Part shown: positions 15,994 to 24,361 of the stretch, piece by piece
Layout: each line of letters starts with the position of its first letter
Numbering within the stretch: position 1 is the stretch's first letter
DNA from: Planctomycetaceae bacterium
GTDB taxonomy: Bacteria; Planctomycetota; Planctomycetia; Planctomycetales; Planctomycetaceae
Direction of reading: 5' to 3'
NCBI GenBank assembly: GCA_029243145.1
Contig: JAQWSQ010000224.1
Coordinates: 1-32,720 of the forward strand
DNA: 32,720 bases
Made by a program: the position numbers and the translations under genes
The notes under the pieces: generated by a model
Database searches by the model: none
Seen by the model: the letters and a program-made list of their open reading frames with translations, nothing else
Told to the model about the DNA's origin: nothing

Positions 15994-16530
15994 CTAATTC
16001 AACAGATCAAACGAGCCATAGATGGTTTTAATCTTGTGATCGACACCCGGTTCATCAATGGAAATGATTCCAATCTGATACAGGCGATTCTTCACCACGT
16101 AGAGACGCCAGTATCCATACGTCTTTTGTGCGCCAGTACCTTGGACGAAATCAAATTCGAGACCGGGATGATCTCCCACTTGGATTTTTTCTTCTCGCGT
16201 CTGACGCGAGCCCTCACCGACGACGCCATCGCGTGCATTTTGAAGAAGCACTATGGGATCGGTTTCTTCATCCGTTCCCTCTGGGTAATCAGAATAAAAG
16301 ACGAAATATGCGACATTCCCCTCGTTGGCTTCGACTGAGAAGGAATGCAGGTCAATTTGACCAATTTCGGTGTCCACTTTGCTCGCAGAATAATCAACTT
16401 CTCCCGGAAGTATCGCTTGAAAGTTGCCCACGTGTGACTTGATGACAGTCCAATTATCAGCGGCCTGTAATGTTTGAAAGCCTGAAAAAAGAAAAACGCT
16501 TAGCATCATGCCGTAAAATAGTCGTTTCAT
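15994..16530 (-). CDS. Secreted protein of unknown function
   Basis: A 178-residue exported protein: signal peptide about 1-23 (hydrophobic core FYGMMLSVFLFSGFQTL, cleavage after LQA), then an alpha/beta domain beginning WTVIKSHVGNFQAILPGEV, with GNVAYFVFYSDYPEG, DHPGLEFDF and GYWRLYVVKNRLYQIGI. The pattern of a strand-rich single domain with a 'G.F.A.LPG' opening recurs in small exported proteins of unknown role, from memory. There are no cysteines in the mature part. The ATG at 16530 is chosen over TTG 16542; GGA lies about 8 bases upstream. Monocistronic by position. Function unknown. Confidence 0.8.
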   Translation of the reverse strand: MKRLFYGMMLSVFLFSGFQTLQAADNWTVIKSHVGNFQAILPGEVDYSASKVDTEIGQIDLHSFSVEANEGNVAYFVFYSDYPEGTDEETDPIVLLQNARDGVVGEGSRQTREEKIQVGDHPGLEFDFVQGTGAQKTYGYWRLYVVKNRLYQIGIISIDEPGVDHKIKTIYGSFDLLN

Positions 16531-16780
16531 GATTTTTTCCAATCTGAGATTCGATGAGTTGAAATGATCAAGAGAGTTCAGGGTCTCAAGACTGCCTTTA
16601 AACTCTCAATCGTAGTCTCCAACAGTAGTTGAGAGGCCATTTCGAGTGTTCTAACGTACTTGGGCTGACCTGTGGTTAGAAATCATAAATTGAAAAAATA
16701 TTGCTCTCGGCACAATTTTCTGAAAGTGCTAAAAATAGAAGATATAGAGTTTCGTTGAATTGTATTTCGTAGGAGCGATC

Positions 16781-17707
16781 ATGCAGATATCTCAATTTTC
16801 AATTTTCTCATTCATGCTTTGCGTGATATACGGCAGCCTTTCTGCCCAAAAACCTGCTCCGAATGACCAGACTGAAAACGGTGCAGACAAAGTCACTCTG
16901 GCCTATCAATTCCAAAAAGGGGATGTTTGGAGATACCAACTCAGAGAAAAGGGGACTCAGGAGTCGATTTCAGAGGCCTCAGAGACATTGGGAGAAAATA
17001 ATTCTTCCTTGTGGAAGCATTACCGAATCATCGAAACATTTGCAGACGGTTCGGCATTAATGGAGGTAGTCGTCGATCGATTTCAGCTCAATTTCAAAAT
17101 GTACATCAATGATGAACTGCAAAAGACAATTGACTATGACACAGCCACAGATAACGACCCTCCTCAGGAATTCCGCAGTGTCAAAAACAGCATCGGGAAG
17201 CCATTTGCCACGGTGAAAATGACGGCGGCTGGCGAGATTCTTGAGATGGAATTTGTGCAAGAAACTCCAGCCAGCAAGCAAGAACAAACCAAACAGAGGC
17301 AAGGACTCCCAATTTTTTTTCCCCAGAATCCCGTCTCTGTGGGGGAATCTTGGTCTGATAAAGTGACGGTGGATCTTGCCGTGACGCCAGTTCTTAAAAA
17401 AGAGTACACCGTGCAAACGATCTACCAACTCAAAAAAGTGGACGACAACATTGCCACGATTGAGTTGAAAACAATCGTTCAACCGAGACTAACGAATCCG
17501 GTATTGCGTGGGCAAATGATGCGATACCTTCCCAGCGGCACAATTCAATTCGATTTGAACCAGGGACGGATTATTTCTCGTTCAGAGGTGATTGATCGCC
17601 GTGAAGTCGGTGTTGGTGGACCAAAAACTGCGATGCAAGTTCTCAATCGCAAAGAGGAAACGCTGATTGAAACGGACCGGAATGTCTCTCAATCCAGTTC
17701 ACGCTGA
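16781..17707 (+). CDS. Secreted protein of unknown function (308 residues)
   Basis: An exported protein with a Sec signal (about 1-22, ending SLSA) and a mature region that opens VTLAYQFQKGDVWRYQLREK. It continues as a beta-rich fold with MEVVVDRFQLNF, NSIGKPFATVKMTAAGEIL, VSVGESWSDKV and YQLKKVDDNIATIELKT. The 'Y.F..GD.WRY' opening and 'G..W' centre are frequent in exported planctomycete proteins that look like lipid- or ligand-binding beta shells (DUF6263-like at a guess). The longest frame begins with a TTG at 16760; the ATG at 16781 has AGGAG 5-6 bases upstream. No catalytic motif is visible. Function unknown. Confidence 0.78.
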   Translation: MQISQFSIFSFMLCVIYGSLSAQKPAPNDQTENGADKVTLAYQFQKGDVWRYQLREKGTQESISEASETLGENNSSLWKHYRIIETFADGSALMEVVVDRFQLNFKMYINDELQKTIDYDTATDNDPPQEFRSVKNSIGKPFATVKMTAAGEILEMEFVQETPASKQEQTKQRQGLPIFFPQNPVSVGESWSDKVTVDLAVTPVLKKEYTVQTIYQLKKVDDNIATIELKTIVQPRLTNPVLRGQMMRYLPSGTIQFDLNQGRIISRSEVIDRREVGVGGPKTAMQVLNRKEETLIETDRNVSQSSSR

Positions 17708-17726
17708 TTGAGATGAAGTTCGCCCC

Positions 17727-17754
17727 TTGACCTGCCGTGATAATGTCGTAAACT
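17727..17754 (+). promoter_or_regulatory. Possible sigma70-like promoter for the diadenylate cyclase gene
   Basis: TTGACC (17727-17732) and TAAACT (17749-17754) are 16 bases apart, 145 bases upstream of the TTG start. The -35 box is good and the -10 box poor. Just downstream a nested dyad (CCAGCA with TGCTGG, about 17759-17785, containing GCA/TGC) could form leader structure. Low confidence. Confidence 0.25.
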
Positions 17755-17898
17755 CATACCAGCAAGCACCGTGCGTCAATGCTGGATGTCCCGGTCGTCT
17801 CACAATATCGTGGGTTTTGTATGTAGGGATGAATGTTCATCTAGATAAAGTTTTGCATTACGGCTCCATCAAAACTTCCTGACCAGGTTACAAACCTG

Positions 17899-18792
17899 TT
17901 GAAGAACGCCAAATCATTGGCTCGGGAGTTAGAGTTGAAGGCCTGTTTGATGATGGTGGACCGCTCCATTGACTTCAATGCAGTCAAACGTGCTTTGGGC
18001 CGATTACCGCTCATTATCAGCAGCGATGAAGAAGATGTCCTCGATAAGGCCAAACGCGCAGGTTTGACAGTAGTACCACTGCACAACGAGCCGGAAACCC
18101 GCCAATTACAAATTTCACAAGCGCTGCTTGAAGCGATTGCCGATGACTTTCTTCAAGCGGGAGATCGGATTGTCGCTGTCTATTCTGGCTTTGAACGCGA
18201 CAACCTGGATTCGGTCAGCGTTATCAATTTGACCGAACATCTTGCTCGGCTGACATCGCGTGACCTTCAACGTTTGGAAACACAGGTTCCGTTGGAAGTT
18301 CTACGGATCATGGTCGATCTGGCGGTCGAGATTGGACGAGAAGGACGCGAAGGAAAGAAGGTCGGTGCTTTGTTTGTAGTGGGCAATCATCGCAAAGCGT
18401 TCAGCATGTCTCACGAACAGATTCATGACCCATTCAAGGGATACAGTCGGACCGAGCGATCGATTCGCTCCCCCAAAGTCCGTGAGTCCATGAAAGAGCT
18501 TGCGCAAATTGATGGTGCGTTTATTATTGGCTCAGATGGCATCGCCTATGCTGCCGGGCGTATTCTCGATGCTCCGGCTGAAGGGTTGACTCTCTCCAAG
18601 GGGCTTGGGGCACGCCATTGGGCTGCCGCAGCGATTTCCAAAGCCTGTAATTGCATTTCTATCGCGGTCTCGGAATCAACGGGAACTGTCCGTATTTTTC
18701 AGGACGGCAAGGTCGTCCTTAGGATTGAACCAATGGATCGCGGCATGAAATGGCAGGACTTCGACACCGAACCGCCTACCGCGGATGGGTAG
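17899..18792 (+). CDS. Diadenylate cyclase, DacZ-like (PK-C-like domain plus DAC domain)
   Basis: A 297-residue protein predicted to make cyclic di-AMP from two ATP. The C-terminal DAC (DisA_N) domain (about 140-275) has EIGREGREGKKVGALFVVG, the catalytic DGA motif (205-207, in QIDGAFIIGSDG) and GLGARHWAAAAIS (235-247), where RH-W stands for the usual RHR. The N-terminal part (about 1-120) resembles the pyruvate kinase C-terminal domain (LPLIISS, AGLTVVPL, QISQALLEAI, AGDRIVAVYSG), the layout known from archaeal DacZ. No transmembrane segment, so cytoplasmic. The start is uncertain: TTG 17899 is the first standard start, but the frame is open back to a TAG at 17842. c-di-AMP usually controls potassium and osmolyte balance. 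Confidence 0.88.
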   Translation: MKNAKSLARELELKACLMMVDRSIDFNAVKRALGRLPLIISSDEEDVLDKAKRAGLTVVPLHNEPETRQLQISQALLEAIADDFLQAGDRIVAVYSGFERDNLDSVSVINLTEHLARLTSRDLQRLETQVPLEVLRIMVDLAVEIGREGREGKKVGALFVVGNHRKAFSMSHEQIHDPFKGYSRTERSIRSPKVRESMKELAQIDGAFIIGSDGIAYAAGRILDAPAEGLTLSKGLGARHWAAAAISKACNCISIAVSESTGTVRIFQDGKVVLRIEPMDRGMKWQDFDTEPPTADG

Positions 18793-18956
18793 ACACGCTT
18801 TGTCGCAATAACCGACATCCATTCGGTGTATCGGTTCTTGGACGTATTATGCTCCAAAAAAGTCATTTCGCAGGTTATACTCACGGATCGATCATTGATC
18901 ACGTATCTACTACTGGACACGCACTTAATAGACAGACACAGATAGGAGAAGCTCAT

Positions 18957-20444
18957 ATGGAATCCAACACACACATTGACGTCACACGACGAAATTTCAT
19001 CAAGACATCGACCGCAGGCACCATCGCGGCGGGAGTGCTCGTTAATCCAGGCACTCAAAAGAATCTTCGCGGAGCCGACTCCAACGGCAAGATTCGAATC
19101 GGCTTTGTTGGACCTGGTGGACGGGGTTTCGGTGCTCATGTCAAAAGCTTGACCACATTGGCAGGGGAAGGACAGCCTATCGAGCTTGTCGCCGTTTGTG
19201 ATGTGTTCAGCGAACACCGCGACAAAGCCGCCGATCACATTGCCAAAGAAACTGGCAAGGCTCCCAAAAAATATGAAGACTACCGCGATATGTATGAGTT
19301 GGAAGATCTGGATGCGGTTTGTATCGGGACTCCCGACCATTGGCATGCTAAGCAAACCATTGATGCGCTCAATGCGGGTTTGGATGTTTATTGTGAAAAG
19401 CCGATGACCAAGACTGTTGAGGAAGCCCTCGAAGTCTTGAAGGTCTGGAAAAAGAGCGGTCAGGTGATGCAGGTCGGGGTGCAATCGACCTCATTGCCAG
19501 TCTGGGATACCGTTAATCAGTTACTGAAATCAGGAAAACTCGGAAAAGTCCTTCAATATCAAACCGAGTATTTTCGCAACTCGGCACAAGGTCAATGGCG
19601 TGCCTACAAGTTGACGGAGTCGATGAATCCAAAAAATATCAATTGGAATTTATGGCTCGGGGTCGAAGAAGGTTTGACTGAAAAACGCCCCTTTGATCGT
19701 GCTGTTTATAAGCAATGGCGTCGTTTCTGGCCGTTCGGATCGGGAATGTACACCGACTTGTTCGTCCATCGAACGACTGCCATGCTGAAAGCAACAGGTT
19801 TGCGATTTCCCGGACGAGTTGTCGGTTCTGGGGGCTTGTACATGGAATATGATGGTCGTGGTGTTCCCGATGTGGCAACGGTTGTCTCGGAATTCCCGGA
19901 AGGAGTTCAAGGGTTAGTGACAGCCACGATGTGTAATCAGAACACTCCCATACAGCAGTTAATTCGGGGGCACTTTGGATCGTTCACTTTTGGTAACGGA
20001 GAAGGATTTGAGAACTTCAACTTTATTCCCGAACGGCCGCAAGTCACCTTGAACAGTAAGCTGAAGGAGGAGACTATCCCAACTGAGAAAGTCAAAAATA
20101 CGACTTATGCCCACTTCAAAAACTGGGTGGAAGCGATGATTGCCCGAGATCCACAGATGTGCAACAACCCGACCGACTTGGGAACGGCAGCCATCGTCAA
20201 TGTGATTCTGGGAGCCATGAGCTACCGGGAAGGAAAGGTCTATCACTTTGATTCCGAGACGATGACCGTTCACGATGGTTCATCGGCTTGGGCCAAACAG
20301 TGGGAAACCCGTTCGGAAAACCGGGAAAAACCACAACATATTCCCGGTTGGAAAGCTGGCGATTACGGCTCGACTCTTGAAGAACCCGACTACATGAAAC
20401 TCGCAGGACCGTGGATCAACGGCCAAGATCCAGGTAAATTGTAA
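18957..20444 (+). CDS. Tat-exported Gfo/Idh/MocA family oxidoreductase
   Basis: A 495-residue NAD(P)-dependent oxidoreductase. A twin-arginine signal, TRRNFIKTSTAGTIAAGVLV, with R11-R12, sends the folded protein to the periplasm. The Rossmann domain begins at about 45 with IRIGFVGPGGRGFGAHV, and C147-EKPMT-151 contains the conserved EKP motif (E147-K148-P149). The second half is the substrate domain, with the long YLxF-type strands and a WKAGDYGSTLEEPDYMKL end typical of planctomycete members. Such enzymes oxidise sugars or glycosides, often at C3, with bound NAD. The frame is open back to 18750, but ATG 18957 has AGGAG 9 bases upstream and starts the Tat signal. Substrate unknown. Confidence 0.92.
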   Translation: MESNTHIDVTRRNFIKTSTAGTIAAGVLVNPGTQKNLRGADSNGKIRIGFVGPGGRGFGAHVKSLTTLAGEGQPIELVAVCDVFSEHRDKAADHIAKETGKAPKKYEDYRDMYELEDLDAVCIGTPDHWHAKQTIDALNAGLDVYCEKPMTKTVEEALEVLKVWKKSGQVMQVGVQSTSLPVWDTVNQLLKSGKLGKVLQYQTEYFRNSAQGQWRAYKLTESMNPKNINWNLWLGVEEGLTEKRPFDRAVYKQWRRFWPFGSGMYTDLFVHRTTAMLKATGLRFPGRVVGSGGLYMEYDGRGVPDVATVVSEFPEGVQGLVTATMCNQNTPIQQLIRGHFGSFTFGNGEGFENFNFIPERPQVTLNSKLKEETIPTEKVKNTTYAHFKNWVEAMIARDPQMCNNPTDLGTAAIVNVILGAMSYREGKVYHFDSETMTVHDGSSAWAKQWETRSENREKPQHIPGWKAGDYGSTLEEPDYMKLAGPWINGQDPGKL

Positions 20445-20460
20445 CATGGTGATTATTTTC

Positions 20461-20499
20461 AAAGCGACTGTTTCTCTGCAGAGAGGCAGTCGCTTTTTT
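20461..20499 (+). terminator. Rho-independent terminator after the oxidoreductase gene
   Basis: The arms 20463-20476 and 20481-20494 pair over 14 bp (two U-G pairs) around TGCA and run into T at 20494-20499. The A residues at 20461-20462 extend the stem. It starts 16 bases after the oxidoreductase stop and separates it from the HMA gene. Confidence 0.93.
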
Positions 20500-20601
20500 G
20501 TTGCCGAGGAATTAGATTGACTCTACTTCGTAGACTGATTGAAATGGAGTGAGTGTGTAAATCAGATCATTAAACCAGAGAGACCCAATAAGGTACTGAC
20601 T

Positions 20602-21168
20602 ATGAAAATCTTTAAATTGACAACTGCTGCTCTGATGACTCTTTGTATGGCGGGCATCACTTCTGCTGGTGAATACAAAGTGACTGGTGCTCACAACTGC
20701 TGTGGTGCATGTTCAAAAGCAATCACCGAAGCGTTGTCAGGTGTTGAAGGCGTGACCGACATCACTGCCAAGCCGAAAACGACTGAGATCAGTTTTACCG
20801 CCCCCGATGATAAGACAGCACGCAAAGCGGTCAACAAACTTGGCTTTGCCGGTTTCCACGGGAAAGTGGCTGGTGGAAAGAATGTCAACTACAACGAAAA
20901 AAATGTTGGTGTCGAAGCGGGGAAAGTCGAAAAGCTGACTCTTGTCGGCGTCCACAATTGCTGTCCCGGATGTTCTAAATCAGTTGATGCGGCCATCGCC
21001 AAAATTGAAGGAGTCGAAAGTCACAAATACACCAAGACGAAAAAAGGTGTGATTCTCACGGGAAACTTTGATGGGCTCGACGTCGTGAAGTCTTTGAATG
21101 AAGCCGGTTTCCATGTCCGTGCTCCCAAGCCAAAAACGGATGGTGAGAAAAAGAAGAAAGCTGAGTGA
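20602..21168 (+). CDS. Secreted protein with two HMA-like metal-binding domains
   Basis: A 188-residue exported protein: signal peptide about 1-22 (ending TSA), then two heavy-metal-associated-like domains. Domain 1 (about 25-92) has H31-N-C33-C34-G-A-C37; domain 2 (about 110-174) has H118-N-C120-C121-P-G-C124. Both show the beta-alpha-beta-beta-alpha-beta rhythm of HMA folds, with SKAITEALSGVEGV and SKSVDAAIAKIEGV helices. The usual cytosolic motif is GMTCxxC; here an extra cysteine and a histidine sit in the loop, and the protein is periplasmic. The Lys/Glu tail is charged. A copper or zinc carrier is plausible but unproven. A longer frame starts with TTG at 20539; ATG 20602 with AAGG 8 bases upstream begins the signal peptide. 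Confidence 0.87.
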   Translation: MKIFKLTTAALMTLCMAGITSAGEYKVTGAHNCCGACSKAITEALSGVEGVTDITAKPKTTEISFTAPDDKTARKAVNKLGFAGFHGKVAGGKNVNYNEKNVGVEAGKVEKLTLVGVHNCCPGCSKSVDAAIAKIEGVESHKYTKTKKGVILTGNFDGLDVVKSLNEAGFHVRAPKPKTDGEKKKKAE

Positions 21169-21202
21169 ACAGCTTGCAGGAAGAAGTTGAATCTCAAACG
21201 AA

Positions 21203-21244
21203 AAACCCCTGTGTTGGTCAAAACCAGCACGGGGGTTTCTTTAT
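21203..21244. terminator. Terminator hairpin between convergent HMA and SGNH genes
   Basis: Two 16-base arms (21203-21218 and 21223-21238, two G-U pairs on the RNA) enclose the loop CAAA and are followed by TTTCTTT. It is preceded by A-rich sequence, so on the minus strand it also ends in T-rich sequence and can serve the SGNH hydrolase gene ending at 21266. Confidence 0.9.
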
Positions 21245-21265
21245 GGTTGATCAATAGCGATGCGA

Positions 21266-22615
21266 CTATTTCACTTTCTTGATGACATATTTACGCGAGA
21301 TCGGTTGGTTAGTTTTGTAAATCTCATCTTCAATCAGTTTTGCAGCGGCGTTGAACTCGGCGACACGATTATCCATGCCTTTGATCTGCTCGGTCCATTT
21401 TTCCAACTCTGCGACTGCCGCTTCATTCTTGAGGTCCGCTTCTGCAGCCCTCTTGGAACGTGCGTAGCGTTGGAATTGTGACCATTGTCCCCGCATGCTG
21501 CGAACCGGTCCGGCATTTCTTTGCTTGTTCAACTCGGCGACATAGGTGGCCTGCTGATGTTGGGGAGTTTTCGCATTTTCCTGAAGTTCGATGTGACGAG
21601 CGAGTTGAACATTTGTGTAAACGCCTACCACTTTGTCATCAATTTTCAATTGATATTTTCCCGGTGCTAATCCGTGGACTTCGAGAGATTCTTTGCTCAG
21701 CTTATGACCGAGCTTCGTCAAAACAGCCCCCGGTTGGGCTTCAGCGGGAACGACCCATGGTAGGCTATTGGCCTTCCAGCTAAATGAAACAGTATCATCG
21801 GTGATCAGAATGTTGGTTACCTTGCCTCCCGTAGCGGTCGCATTTACATCTCCGTTCAAATCTGCTGAAACACGGATATTGGAGACCTGACGGGGAAAAC
21901 CAAGATCGGTGATAATGGCGGCCGCCATCACGACTTGTCCCGGTGCATCGGGATGAACGGCATCCTTGATCAGCGTGAAGTTCGCGTCTTGTTTGCGTTG
22001 TTCAAACGTGATGTTGTTCAGCGGGCCCCACATATCGACGAAGCCTCGTCCTTCATCCGTGGCAAGTTCGCGTAGCCAAGTGCCGTAATAGGTGAGGACG
22101 GAATTGTATTCGCGTAACATTGCTGGGTCGCGTTCGCGTTTCCCGATTACCGAGGCACGCGAATCAAACATCGTTGGCGTCATGGGGATCGAAATTGCTC
22201 CGATGGAATCAAGACGACTTAATAGTTCCGTCATATCTTGTTTGTAGGTGTCAAAAATATCCTGATTGAACGGTTGGTAACTGCCATCGTTCATTCCTAG
22301 CAGAATGGTGACATATTTGGGTTTGTACGCGGCCACGTCGGCATCAAAGCGAGCGAGAGCATCCCAGGCACGCGCACCACCAACACCCGCGTTGTGGATT
22401 TTGAATCGATTTGTCGGGAATCGTGTGTAGAGAAAATCTTCTACATATTGGGTATAGAGACACTGATGAGTAATACTGTCACCCAAAAAGACGATGGAAT
22501 CACCATCAGCGAGTGTGACTTTGGAAACAGGCTTTGCAAGGTCTTGTGAATATGCCGTGGCCGAGACCAGCAACACACATGATAGAATTAAAAAGGAACG
22601 GAGTCGGTTAAGCAT
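21266..22615 (-). CDS. Secreted SGNH/GDSL hydrolase
   Basis: A 449-residue exported esterase-type enzyme. Signal peptide about 1-23 (ending AYS), then the SGNH core: block I IVFLGDSITHQ with nucleophile S47, the glycine block HNAGVGGARAWD (74-85), block III GMND with N109, and block V D218-AVH with H221. The C-terminal third (about 330-449) is helical, charged and Ala/Lys/Glu-rich, probably coiled coil, and is longer than the minimal fold. Planctomycete SGNH proteins of this kind likely deacetylate or deacylate polysaccharides; the substrate is not readable. The frame also opens at ATG 22657; ATG 22615 has AGGA about 9 bases upstream and starts the signal peptide, so it is preferred. Confidence 0.9.
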   Translation of the reverse strand: MLNRLRSFLILSCVLLVSATAYSQDLAKPVSKVTLADGDSIVFLGDSITHQCLYTQYVEDFLYTRFPTNRFKIHNAGVGGARAWDALARFDADVAAYKPKYVTILLGMNDGSYQPFNQDIFDTYKQDMTELLSRLDSIGAISIPMTPTMFDSRASVIGKRERDPAMLREYNSVLTYYGTWLRELATDEGRGFVDMWGPLNNITFEQRKQDANFTLIKDAVHPDAPGQVVMAAAIITDLGFPRQVSNIRVSADLNGDVNATATGGKVTNILITDDTVSFSWKANSLPWVVPAEAQPGAVLTKLGHKLSKESLEVHGLAPGKYQLKIDDKVVGVYTNVQLARHIELQENAKTPQHQQATYVAELNKQRNAGPVRSMRGQWSQFQRYARSKRAAEADLKNEAAVAELEKWTEQIKGMDNRVAEFNAAAKLIEDEIYKTNQPISRKYVIKKVK

Positions 22616-22966
22616 GTCTATTTTCCTGTGGAATTGAGTCTCAAGTGATGCGCTCATCGCAATATTGTCTTCGAGTGAATAGCTTACATTGAACTTTACC
22701 AGAGAGAAAACGGTATTTCCAAAGTTCCTCTTCTCGAAAATGCTTGATCAAACATTGCTGGTCGGTGGCAGTCATATCAAAGGGAATTATCGTCGTGAGG
22801 AAATACCGGGAATGCCGACAGGGCATTGGCATCGATCAGTCCGCTTAAAAATAAACGAATTCTCGCGAAGAATCCTAACGAAAATAAGTGGAATAATGCG
22901 TATGGGTTCTGGTACAAAAGTGATCTCTCCCGATCTCCAAACCTACCCATTAGCAGGAGTTTTCTG
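22616..22966. other. Divergent intergenic region between the SGNH and DUF1080 genes
   Basis: This 351-base region has no convincing gene. An open frame continuous with the DUF1080 gene starts at 22826 but lacks a ribosome site and its residues are atypical. The region should hold promoters for both flanking genes; I could not pick clear hexamers. Confidence 0.45.
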
Positions 22967-24286
22967 ATGCTTCGTAGTTTAATTTCCCTCTGTTTGATCG
23001 CTTTTGTCACAATCACTGGATTGGCTGCCGAACAAAATACCCCGCCAAAAGGTTTTACGGCACTTTTTAACGGCAAAAATCTGGATGGTTGGCACGGTAT
23101 GCCGCATTTTGATCCTCGCAAACTCGAATCGATTACTGAGGCCGAACAATCGGAGCAAATCTCCAAGTGGACGGAAGATGCGAAAATGCATTGGTCTGTT
23201 GATCAGGGAGAGCTAGTGAATGATGGGAAAGGTGCCTATCTCACAACCGACAAAGCATACGGTGATATTGAGTTTCACATTGAATACAAAACCGTCGCAA
23301 AGGCCGATAGCGGCATCTATCTACGTGGCACACCACAGGTTCAAATCTGGGACACCACCGAAGCAGGGGGCAAATGGGACCGTAATGCCGACAAAGGTTC
23401 CGGCGGGTTGTTTAACAATTCCAAAGAACAACCGGGGCAACTTCCCTTGGTGAATGCCGACAAAGCGTTCGGTGAATGGAACAGCTTCCGAATCATCCAG
23501 GTCGGCGACAAAACGACCGTGTACTACAATGATAAATTGGTCGTCGATCATGCCGTCATGGAAAACTATTGGGATCGTTCTCGTCCTTTATTCGCTGATG
23601 GGGTGATTCAGTTGCAAACACATGGCGGAGAAATTCGCTGGCGGAATATCTTTGTTCGTGAGATACCTAACAGTGAAGCGAATCAGATTCTGCAGGCGCA
23701 CTCTCAACACAAACAGGCACAATTTAAGAGCATCTTCAATGGAAAAGATTTTACCGGCTGGGAAGGGCCGGTCGATAATTATCAAATTGAAGATGGTGCC
23801 ATCATGTGCCAAAAGGGAAAGGGTGGTCACATCCATACCGAGAAAGAGTATGCCGACTTTGTCGTTCGCCTCGAGTTCCAGCTTCCTCCCGGCGGCAACA
23901 ATGGTTTGGCCATTCGTTACCCAGGTAGCGGTAACCCGGCGTACGCTGGGATGACAGAATTGCAGGTACTGGACAGCGAACATCCAAAATATGCCAAGCT
24001 CGATGCGCGTCAGTATCACGGCTCTGCATACGGAATGGCTGCCGCTCATCGTGGGTATTTCCGTCCTCTCGGGGAGTGGAATTATCAGGAAGTGACGGTC
24101 AAAGGATCGACCATTAAAGTGGAACTCAATGGATATACGATTCTCGATGCCGATCTCAGCACGATTTCGGAATACATGGCCAACTCTCCGCATCCAGGTA
24201 AGACTCTGGAAAAAGGCTATTTCGGTTTCGCCGGGCATAATGACCCGGTCAAGTTCCGTGGTCTGTCAATCAAAGAACTCCATTGA
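22967..24286 (+). CDS. Secreted protein with two DUF1080 (3-keto-disaccharide hydrolase) domains
   Basis: A 439-residue exported protein: signal peptide about 1-21 (ending LAA), then two DUF1080 jelly-roll domains. Domain 1 (about 29-230) begins FTALFNGKNLDGWHG and has DSGIYLRGTPQVQIWD; domain 2 (about 247-438) begins FKSIFNGKDFTGWEG and has NNGLAIRYPG..MTELQVLDSE. Pfam names this family 3-keto-disaccharide hydrolase: members cleave glycosides already oxidised at C3, or bind glycans. Two domains in tandem may reflect one catalytic and one binding role; I cannot tell which. ATG 22967 has CAGGAG about 7 bases upstream. It lies 75 bases upstream of the FAD oxidoreductase gene on the same strand and could share its transcript. 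Confidence 0.92.
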   Translation: MLRSLISLCLIAFVTITGLAAEQNTPPKGFTALFNGKNLDGWHGMPHFDPRKLESITEAEQSEQISKWTEDAKMHWSVDQGELVNDGKGAYLTTDKAYGDIEFHIEYKTVAKADSGIYLRGTPQVQIWDTTEAGGKWDRNADKGSGGLFNNSKEQPGQLPLVNADKAFGEWNSFRIIQVGDKTTVYYNDKLVVDHAVMENYWDRSRPLFADGVIQLQTHGGEIRWRNIFVREIPNSEANQILQAHSQHKQAQFKSIFNGKDFTGWEGPVDNYQIEDGAIMCQKGKGGHIHTEKEYADFVVRLEFQLPPGGNNGLAIRYPGSGNPAYAGMTELQVLDSEHPKYAKLDARQYHGSAYGMAAAHRGYFRPLGEWNYQEVTVKGSTIKVELNGYTILDADLSTISEYMANSPHPGKTLEKGYFGFAGHNDPVKFRGLSIKELH

Positions 24287-24361
24287 TGAACGAACATTGA
24301 ATTCTACGGGATGTGTGTCATCAGGATGCTCATCCCGTTTTCTATTTTCAGGAACAGACCT

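Noticed and set aside
18699-19484. 261-codon minus-strand ORF across the cyclase end and the oxidoreductase start
   Set aside because: It is antisense to two well-supported genes, has no recognisable domain, and its Cys/Ser/His-rich composition is typical of a shadow frame.
23588-24238. 216-codon minus-strand ORF inside the DUF1080 gene
   Set aside because: It is fully antisense to a clear two-domain gene; no motif or ribosome site supports it.
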